Source: Pleurodeles waltl
Taxonomy: Eukaryota; Chordata; Amphibia; Caudata; Salamandridae
Length of the DNA: 64,000 nucleotides
Direction of reading: 5' to 3'
Assembly: GCF_031143425.1 (NCBI RefSeq)
Contig: NC_090440.1
Coordinates: 1,271,047,123 to 1,271,111,122 of the forward strand
Both the position numbers and the translations under genes were made by a program. Below are positions 55,801 to 64,000 of the stretch, piece by piece (the stretch's first letter is position 1; every line of letters begins with the position of its first letter). Below the pieces are notes generated by a model. That model did not search any database and was not told the origin of the DNA. It saw nothing but the letters and a program-made list of their open reading frames with translations.

Positions 55801-57000
55801 TATCATATCAATCCATGCAAGCCCATGGCAAAGGCACATTGGATAGATGCACAAAATCTCTGCCAGCCACATGGTAAAACAATAACAACAAGGGGCAAGG
55901 ATCCATGGGGTATGGCAAAGGCACACTAGCTGGATGCACAAAATGGCTACCGGCCACATGGTCAAACAATAACAACAAGGAGCAAGGAAGCATGCGGAAC
56001 AAAGGACACATGCACGCTTTTGGCAAGAAGACACCAGCTGGATGCACAAAATGGCACCAGCCTTATAGTCAAACAACAACAACAAGCAAGGAGGAATGGA
56101 GAACAAAGAACACATGCGAGCCTATTGCAAAAAGACACTGGGTGAGTGCTCAAAATGACCACCAGTCTTGTGGTCGAAAAACAAGAATAAAGAGCAAGGA
56201 ATCATGGGGGACAAAGAACACAGGCAAGCCTATGACAAAAGACACTGGCTGGATGCACAAAATGGCCACCAGCCACATGGTCAAAGAACAACAACAACAA
56301 GGAGCAAGAAAGCACCAGAAACAAAGAACACATGTAATCCTATGGCTAAAAGACACTGGCTGGATGCACAAAATGGCTGCCAGCTACATGGTCAAGCAAT
56401 AAGAACAAGGAGCAAGGAGGCATGGAGAACAAAGACCACAGGCAGGCCTATGGTAGAAAGACACTGATAGATTGCACAAAATGGCCACCAATCACATGGT
56501 CAAACAACAACAACAAGGAGCAAGGAGTTGTGGGGAACAAAGAACACATGCAAGCCTATGGCAAAGGTACACCTGTTGGATGCATGAAATGGCTTCCAAC
56601 AACATAGTCAAAAGGCAAGAAGGTACAAGGAGGAATAGGGAATACATAAAGAAGCATATGCAAGCCCATGACAAAAACACACCGGCTGGACACCAGCCAC
56701 GTGGTCAAACAACAACAAAAAAGCGGGAGCAAGGAGGCATGGGGAAAAAAACCACATGCAAGCCTATGGCAAAAAGACACTGGCTGGATGCACAAAATGT
56801 CTGACAGACACATAGTCAAACAACAACAGCAAGGAGCAAGGAGAACAAAGAACACATGCAAGCCTATGGCAAAGACACACTTGCTGGATGCACAAAATGG
56901 CTGCAAAAAAGGAGGCATGAGGAACAAAGAACACATGCAAGCCCATGGGCATAGACTACACCAAATGGCACCTTGCCACATGGCCTAGAGAACAAAGACA
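55800..57000. repeat. Satellite-like array, ~108-bp monomers, about 11 copies
   Basis: The word GGATGCACAAAATGG with variants recurs at about 55845, 55932, 56040, 56147, 56251, 56362, 56471, 56581, 56785 and 56885, with spacing mostly 105-111 bp. Monomers also share ACATGCAAGCCTATGGCAAA, CCACATGGTCAAAC and a CAA microsatellite followed by GGAGCAAGGAGGCATGG. The long frames on both strands are products of the repeat. Confidence 0.9.
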
Positions 57001-58200
57001 AATGGTGGATACTGGCCATGAAGAGGCATGGTAGTAGCAGTGAAGAAAACACTAACATTAATTCAGCAATGCAAAACACGAAAATTAACTGAGACATAAA
57101 ATCGTCACAACACACATCCTCCTATGCCATCAAATATTACCCCACAAAATATACACTTTTGCAAAAAATACAAATAATAGTAAATATGTTAAATTTAATC
57201 CAAAGCAATCACTGCCCCAAACAGTAAAAGCATAGATAACTGAGACATGTATTTCATGTACTGGTGATTACTAGTTCTGGCCCTACTGGCTAGATGGCCC
57301 TTTGAAAATCTAGGCATCGTAGCAAAATGAAATTGCACATTACAAATATGTAGAAAAGGTACTAAGCTGTGCAACAATTTTGATTTACAAAAGATGAAAA
57401 ATCTATGAAATGAAAAATAAATTATAACTGGGTTTATAATAAAATTTCTGGAAATTCACCACTATAAAATTTAAAAATCAAATTAAAGTGCAAAGAAATA
57501 TTGGTGCATGCCCAAGCAAACAAACAACACCATTATGCAATAGTTTTTTTGTCTTACTTTTGTGATTTCACAAAAACAAATCCTTAAATCCAAAGGTATA
57601 TCCAGGAGACAAAGGGAGTGATCCTTCCACCTCACAATCCAAGTCAAAAGTGACCAAGAGATAGACAAAGCACTGAAACAAGCATGCTGCACAGGAATAG
57701 AAAATGTATGTCTCTGGGGCACTTCTTTGCTGTTTGAAAAGAAATAGGTTTTTCACACTACAAAACAACCTGAAGGGTCCATTGGAGAAGAAAACCCTCT
57801 CAAAAACTTATTTTTGACTAGATTTAGATGCATCTTGAGTAGAAAATCTACTCCATGTGAGTTTGTGCTCGCGGCACTGCTTTGGCCATTGTCACATCCA
57901 GAAGCAGCATGAGAGAACATGAAGTCTTGCATGCTTGGCTGGAAGAAGAGCGTTTGAACGCCAAGTCTTGCACACATGGCAGGAAGAAGTGTGATGAAAT
58001 ACAAAGTCATGCACGCACTCACTAGCAGCCCAAGAGTATTGTGGTGTTCTTGAGTGAGTGCCAAAACCAATTCTTGTGTGCAGGAACAAACGCTGCTCCA
58101 CCCTGGATGGTGGAATTTGAGAACTCTGCACTAGCACGAAGTGCCTGAATTCAGAAAACTCTGCCGGCGTAGTGGAATTCTGCACCTGGGCCTAATCTAC
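57001..58200. other. Unassigned DNA
   Basis: No gene recognised. Around 57915-58030 three imperfect ~46-bp units share AAGTC[TA]TGCA and GG[AC]AGAAG-like words. The 3' side leads into a Gypsy RT and may include its protease region, but no protease motif is visible. Confidence 0.3.
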
Positions 58201-58210
58201 AGTAGCAGCT

Positions 58211-60190
58211 AATTACCCCAATGACACCATTTGCCTATGTATTGACCTTAGAGCAATAAATAGAGAGGTAATTGTTTACAAACTTCCTCGTACCCAATTA
58301 GAGGAGATTCTTTCATTGGCTGGTGCAAAGTGTGTTTTAACGCTTGATCTCACATCAGCCTATGCTTAATTTTCTGTTGATAAAAACCGTTAGGCTCTGA
58401 CCACTTTTATCACTTCAGTGTGGGTATTTGGATTTAGATGGATGCCTTTTTGTTTGATATCAACGGTTACAGTATTTGGAAGAGCTAGGAACCCAATCTT
58501 GAACGGTGTCAGTGGTTTAAAATTCTATCAAGAAGGCCTCTTGGTGTATTGTACCATGAAAAATGCAAATGATACTAGGCTACTCAAAGTACTTTTGGGG
58601 TTGATGGAGTCTGGTTTAACCCAGAAAGCAGATAAATATAGGTTCAGATTGAAAGACACAAAACATTTGGGACATTTGATCACTGAGAGTGGAGTTAGTC
58701 ATAAAAAAAGACGTGCTGGTTACCATTGTCCGATTGAAAGAACCGATCAATAAAAAAGAAATATTCTCTCTATAGAGATCATTAGAATACTGTGGAAAAT
58801 GTTTAAAAACCTATGCAAGTCAAACATATAATATGAAAAGAATTTTAGGCAAGAAGTTGTATTTGTTTGGGATGACAAGTGTATGAAGGAATTGAAGGAC
58901 AGGAAGGGAGAATTTCAATAAGCACATTGTTTGCAGACCTGTGAGCAAACAGACCTTTTTACAGACACCAGGTCAAAAGGGTTGGGTGAAGCATTATCGC
59001 AAAGGAAAGAGTGTAAAGAACTTCTCATTTCAGTGTCAGGGGATGCTTCTGGGAGAAAGTATAATTTACAAATATACATAACTTGTGCCTCAAGGGCACT
59101 CTGAAGTGGAGAATATAATTATCCCTTAATTAATACGGAACATCTCAGGGTATATTAGGTTTTATTGAATCAGGAATTACATTTTTGGAACCAAATTTAA
59201 GGTCAGCACTGATTACAAACTTAGTGGAACTTTTCATAAAAAGTGTATGTTTGCGCATCTTCAAATATAGGGCGATGGATTATAAGTTTGCAAGATTTCT
59301 CATTTGTGGTGACATCTATATAACTGGTATACACAATTGTGGAGTAGAGTTTTTGTCTAGGATGGCAGGGTTACAAGTAAACAATAAAGCAATAAGTGAC
59401 TCAGGAGATTCGGTAAAATCTAATTTGGTTGAAAGGAATATCCATTTGCGTATTGTGACTCCAGGTTTGATTTTAGAAGAAGAGTGGAGGTTAGAGTTGA
59501 CAAAAGATGAAGAGTTGAAACAAATTTCACAGGGTTTTAAAGATAGGAAACTATTTAAAGATCCTTTAACTAAACTAGGGAACTTATAAGGAATGGTAAG
59601 ACATGAGCGATAGATGACATACTGCTGGCGGCACCAGGTTTAAGCATCCTACTAGTGTTCATAGAAAAGTGTTTAAATTAGCTCATAAAGATCAACTAGG
59701 CCTTGTAAAAAGTAAAATAAAAAAACTTTGTAGTGATTTCTGGTGATCTTCATTTGACAAAGATGTGGAGATGTAGGTAAGGGAATGTGTGGAATATTTA
59801 AAAAGTGATAACCTTTGCAAGGTAAGTCTAACACCTTTGCCATGTTTGAGTTACCAACTTACCCAAGGGAAGACATTGCTATTGATAAAGTAGGCTTTTA
59901 AGAGGAACACGTGCCACTACTTATTTGATCCCCCTAATGATTTCTATAAAAGATGGGTGGATGCTTCTTGTGTAAGAGAAGTTCCTGCAAAATCCATTAT
60001 TAGATTCCAGGAAAACATATTGATAAGTGAAAGCTATCCTAAGTACTTCATATCCAACAGTGGTGTGCAATTGTGTTCCAATACAATGGAAAATGGTTGG
60101 AAAGATTATAGAACAATAAGACACAAGTAATCTTCTTTGCCTCACACAGAGACTGATGGTGCATTAAAAGGACAATCAAGAAACTAAAGT
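58211..60190 (+). pseudogene. Ty3/Gypsy pol (RT, RNase H, integrase), heavily decayed
   Basis: The RT frame shows ICLCIDLRAINREVIV, YKLPRTQLEEILSLAGAK, LTLDLTSAYA and FGFRWMPFC with in-frame stops at about 58369 and 58393, then LVYCTMKNANDTRLLKVL and HLGHLITESGV. RNase H traces are FTDTRSKGLGEALSQ near 58960 and INTEHLRVY near 59140. The connection includes FLSRMAG near 59356. Integrase traces are the zinc domain LAHKDQLGLVKSKIKKL with WW and a C..C-like tail (59680-59820), a core with KRWVDASCVREVPAKS (59950) and an ETDGALKG string (60150). The order RT-RNase H-integrase is the ordinary Gypsy one, unlike the Gmr1-type element at 29783. Best match in style is the mag group. Confidence 0.75.
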
Positions 60191-60628
60191 AGGTGCACAA
60201 TTGGCTGGAGCTAACGGAATAGACTGAAAACGAGACCTCCAAATGTGTTTATCAGCTTATCAGATGTCTCCTCAAACAACAACAGGAGAATCTCCGTTTG
60301 TGTTGTTTAAGGGATGGATGACACTTACCGATATTCTTCAGTTCTACCCAACTGTAAATGAGGCTGTTGTCTTTACGAGGAAGTGCTCTCTCTATCAAAC
60401 AAAAAATTAGGCTCTAACTTACTTGCAAGAATTCATTCTGAGATAAACATGTTTCACTATTACTTTCATTCACTGAAAAGAGATTCTAGATTTTGAAAAA
60501 GTGTCAGCTGGAGATTCTATGTGAATGTGTCACTTGGTTACAAGCTGCTCTGCAGAGCAAAATACCAATTTGGGGAATGACTTAGGAATATTGTGCATCC
60601 AGCAACACTTCAACCTGTAGGACACTAA
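60191..60628. other. Possible remaining Gypsy pol 3' end
   Basis: Plus-strand fragments such as YQMSPQTTTGESPFVL near 60250 resemble the integrase C-terminal YR.TPH..TG.SP motif, so the element probably extends to about 60400. Nothing else recognised. Confidence 0.4.
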
Positions 60629-60915
60629 GGGGCATATTTATACACTGTTTGTGCCAAATGTGCGTCAAAAATTTTGACGCACATTCGGTTCAAACCGTGC
60701 ACCATATTTAAACTTTAACGCTCGAGCCCGCAGACGTCAAAATTCCTCTGTGTGCGTCATTTTTTGGATGCGGGAAACTGCCATGCGTTAATCACGTGCA
60801 AGTTAGGCGTTCCCGCCCAAAAAAATGACTTTAAGGCCTGTGCGCCTTATTTATACTCCTGCGTCATTTTGACGCACAGGAAGGGGCTTGAGTCAAGAAT
60901 GTATAAATATGGGCC
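60629..60915. mobile_element. MITE, ATTTATAC family, 287 bp short form
   Basis: Ends GGGGCATATTTATAC and GTATAAATATGGGCC with TAA duplications (60626-60628, 60916-60918). About 600 bp shorter than the other copies; the central part is missing while both subterminal parts are retained. Confidence 0.85.
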
Positions 60916-60918
60916 TAA

Positions 60919-61900
60919 AAGAGCAGCTTAGGGCCAGAAGTAGGAGTGATGGTGCAAAGCACAACAAGGTGAAATGGAGGTCGTGAGTTGGTGGCCGTCC
61001 TGTTCCAAAAGCCAGGTGTCTAAAGAATTTGAAGCGCAGGTTACAGATGCTGAAGTGACACCACAATGTTAAAGCAGGGTCCACTGCTTTTTTGTATGAT
61101 TTATAAAAAGACCAAAGCTGGCATCATACATATATTTGCTATCTTATGTTTGATTTGGCAATAGATCTTTAAAATGTAGTAACATTATTATGATGGTACT
61201 ACGAAGGTTTTTCCATCTTTCAGGTATGTATGAAAGAGTCACTATGCATTATTCTGGTCTGTGAAGTTTTATTTTAGTTAAGTGAGCAAAGGTTGCTTGT
61301 GTTGCTGAAAATATAGAAAGAGAAGGCCCATTTTTGCTAATACATGAGTTAGGAGGAAAACGTGCAGAGTCATATATGCTCAGAGAGGAATACAGGCCCG
61401 AGTGCTCATGGCATCCAAGTAAAAAGGTCAGTGCAGGAGGCAGAGAAGTGAGACAAAGGCATAGTTATTTACAATGCAATTGTAGTAGAAGGGCCTAGAA
61501 GCTTGAATCATAACTCGATAATATGGTCACAGGAACGGCACGCATTTCAATTCCACGTTCATAAGTAAAGGGAGTTTCAGGACAGGACCACAATGAGCAT
61601 TGATGCTTGAAGGCCAGCAGCTGTGTGAGGGAGGCCAGACAGACGGGGGGTTCCAAGTCTAGAGTTAGAAAAGGAGGAAATACAGACAGCCTTTAGAACG
61701 TGAGATAAAAAGGTATTGCTGTTTATTAATAAATAAATTACATGACAGATATGTAACCTTCACTTTCCTGAAAACGTGTAATTAGATGCTTTTTCATGAA
61801 AAACGTGGCTTTATGCTGACGTAAGTAGTGATACAATGTACCAAACAAGCGCTTAAATTAAAAATGCATGACGAGTGATAAGACACCTTCAAGGTGGCAA
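60919..61900. other. Unassigned DNA
   Basis: No gene, mobile element or repeat recognised. Confidence 0.3.
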
Positions 61901-61904
61901 AAAC

Positions 61905-62060
61905 ATATAAAAAGGGCTGCTTGAGTTGATGAATTTGAGTGCGGTTTCAGACTTAGAGCTGTGCTGCCCTCCCGGCAGTTATTCATAAATGCTCATATTA
62001 ATTGCCAAACTGAGTCCTGTCGTTCTTTATTTGTGACCTGCCAACACTTGCAAGGACCTC
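61905..62060 (+). promoter_or_regulatory. TATA box and LTR-like R-U5 segment
   Basis: ATATAAAAAG at 61905-61914 is followed by a short transcript-like stretch with CTGCCCTCCCGGCAG and CATAAATGC, TTCTTTATTTGTG and CAACACTTGC, an arrangement seen in retroviral or Gypsy LTRs. No matching second LTR, primer site or coding region was found, so it could be a solo LTR or chance. Confidence 0.3.
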
Positions 62061-63570
62061 ATATTACAGATATATATTATTATAATTGGGCTCTCATTAC
62101 AGATATGTTCTGTCTGTCTCAGAGGATGTTTTTTTTACCAAGTCCACATAAAGGCTGAATGGACTGCTTTCCTATCCGCGCTGCCATTTTCTGCTCTGTG
62201 CTTCAATGAAAAGCTGAGCAGAAATGTTCCTACTTTCCAGAAAAATGCAGTGTACCCTCACGCAAACCGACAGTGACTTTATTCTACCCTCCTGGATGGT
62301 GGCTTTGGTCGTCAAAAACTCTGACTCTATAACACATCTGAGGGATACCCACTGCACCCCCAAAAGTAAAAAGCATGTTTAGGTTAGAAAAAGGTTGGCC
62401 TCAGAGAGGGTGATGTATGTCTGCATATATAGCAACAAATTTGTTTTAGTACTTGGCAGTTGTAGAATGTAGCTATAGGCGCATTAGTGGCCCACATACA
62501 TTTACAGTTCACACCAACATTCCTGCTCGCAGGGGTCACCAACGAATCACTGCTAGCACAATGTGAAGCAATCGCAGGTCCCCACACTCCAACCACTACC
62601 AGCCATTAATACAAGGAGGGGTACGGCATAAGGTAATGGGGCCATTGTGTCACTGTAATAATTTTCGATGTAGGTGGAGTAGGCTAGATGGCTCAGTGGA
62701 GGGTATTCAGGAGGCAGAAAAATTGGAAAGTAGGAGGAACCTACTGGGTATTTCAAAAAAGGAGTTCAATTAAGGAGGTTCATATAAAAGAGTTGTTGGC
62801 ATCCATTTCAAAATCTACCCTAGCTTGCTCTTGCCACCCACTTTCCTCCATAATGCTGCTGTAATTATTCCCTGTCCTATGTCTCCAAGGGAGGAAGAAA
62901 TGCCCACAGTGCACATTTCAAACCATCACAGCAGGAGATGGGATTCTCCTCCTCTTTCTTAAGGTGAAGCCCCCTTTTACTTGTACTCCTCCATATACAC
63001 TAAGTAACCTTAGCTTTGTGTGCTGCCAGAGTGTTATCCTGTGGAAGCATTGCTTGAAGATGTAGCATGATTCTTAATGCACTCGCGGTGCACTGCGTTG
63101 TCATAAGGGTACTATATTGGAAGCACTGAGCTGGCTATAAGAAGAAAAAGCTGAATGAGCAACATTCATGTTGCTGATCTGTAATATATCTATTTGTCAC
63201 CATGATAAATTACAAAACACCTAAACTTATCTACCACTACATTTTTTCACAGTTTCACTCCCATTCTTTATATTTATTTTTCGTTATTGTCTTTAGTTCT
63301 AAATTTCTTCTCATTGTCATACCGGACGCATTTTCTTTTTCAATTGGTACGTTTTCACCCACTGGAGGGTGCTGCAGGTTTTCAGTCATTGTGAACTGTA
63401 ATTTTTGCACTGATACAAGTACTGAGCTGCCATCTGCTAGTACTTTCTTCTCATGTGACTCCTTCACCGCCTCCTGTCATACCTTTTCTCCACTGCTGCT
63501 TACAGCAGTCTCACTTCCTGGTGTCACTTAAGATCATGCTGGATTCTATGGGAAGCCGTTCATGTCAAAA
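62061..63570. other. Unassigned DNA
   Basis: Short frames on both strands carry no domain that I recognise; no repeats seen. Confidence 0.3.
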
Positions 63571-64000
63571 TTACAGCTCCCCATATTGGACACCTCCTGA
63601 AATGCATAGCGTGCTGCAAAATGAATATGACACACACCAGAATGAATGTACTATGTGTCAAAATAGTTATGATACCTGACAGAGTGAATCTGAACTGAAC
63701 CAAAACAAATATGAAACCTGGCAGAATGAATATGCTACTTAGTGATTAATATGAATAACACACACACACCAAATTGAATAAGAAATATACTGAAATATAT
63801 GGCCCTCACTGTAAACAATAAAGCAATCACTGAAACAAATACAATATTTACCAAAAAGAATGGGGCATTTCTTGAAATGATTGACTTATGCCAAGAGAAA
63901 TATGACATACATTGAAATTAATATGGCAGATTGAAAATAATATAAAGTATTGAAACAAATATATTATATTCTGAAAAGAAAACAATGCACATTGAAACTA
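63570..64000. repeat. Degenerate short-period tandem repeat
   Basis: Recurrent words such as AATGAATATG, GAAACAAATA and ACATTGAAA at roughly 20-30-bp spacing suggest an old, strongly diverged tandem array extending past the window edge. Confidence 0.4.

Noticed and set aside
55798..56988. Open frames of 100-165 codons in the 108-bp satellite
   Set aside because: They arise from repetition of an open monomer on both strands; repeats are not protein-like.
1..64000. CRISPR arrays, operons or prokaryotic defence systems
   Set aside because: The window is clearly eukaryotic: spliced transposon genes, LINEs and LTR elements; tandem arrays here have no spacer structure.

Overview
The window is a stretch of a very large, transposon-filled vertebrate genome, most likely a salamander. 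I infer a newt such as Pleurodeles, because PIF/Harbinger transposons and their short derivatives dominate and that genome is known for a Harbinger expansion; species identity cannot be proved from the sequence. I find no convincing host protein-coding gene, no rRNA or tRNA gene, and nothing prokaryotic. Almost every recognisable open frame belongs to a mobile element, and most are broken by stops, frameshifts or nested insertions.

Layout. 1-3430: a minus-strand non-LTR retrotransposon (endonuclease and reverse transcriptase), entered by a 515-bp MITE. 3431-6136: a minus-strand Ty3/Gypsy element (gag, protease, start of RT) with a candidate 5' LTR, which sits in the intron of a decayed Harbinger transposase (6137-7128). 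7129-12300: a MITE piece, satellite-like monomers, a CpG-rich promoter-like segment and unassigned DNA. 12304-19507: six MITEs, several of them chopping up one Gypsy gag gene. 19768-25921: two members of one Harbinger family in inverted orientation, one with an intact two-exon Myb-like gene. 27331-50690: an L2/CR1-like LINE split by a 20.4-kb nested insertion (29243-49606, target duplication AATAT). 50660-54700: a degenerate hAT transposase with a BED finger, split by a MITE. 55800-57000: a 108-bp satellite. 58211-60190: a decayed Gypsy pol. The rest to 64000 is mostly unassigned.

The nested block is the richest part. A ~3-kb solo LTR (minus strand) carries the 3' part of a Gypsy element whose pol order is protease-integrase-RT-RNase H (the Gmr1 arrangement). 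The 3' LTR of that element holds two MITEs and a complete 7,772-bp Harbinger element (35322-43093, TAA target duplications). This Harbinger encodes a 227-aa Myb-like protein, a convergent transposase, and a divergently transcribed three-exon third gene predicting a 761-aa protein with a second Myb/SANT-like domain, a long Pro/Ser/Thr-rich region and eight 18-20-residue repeats. A three-gene Harbinger with two different Myb-like proteins is the best candidate for something undescribed here.

Working together: in known vertebrate Harbingers the transposase needs a Myb-like partner for nuclear import and end binding. This window holds one element with intact Myb-like genes and a nearly intact transposase, one element with an intact Myb-like gene and dead transposases, and many short non-autonomous elements with matching ends and 3-bp target duplications, which such proteins could have mobilised.
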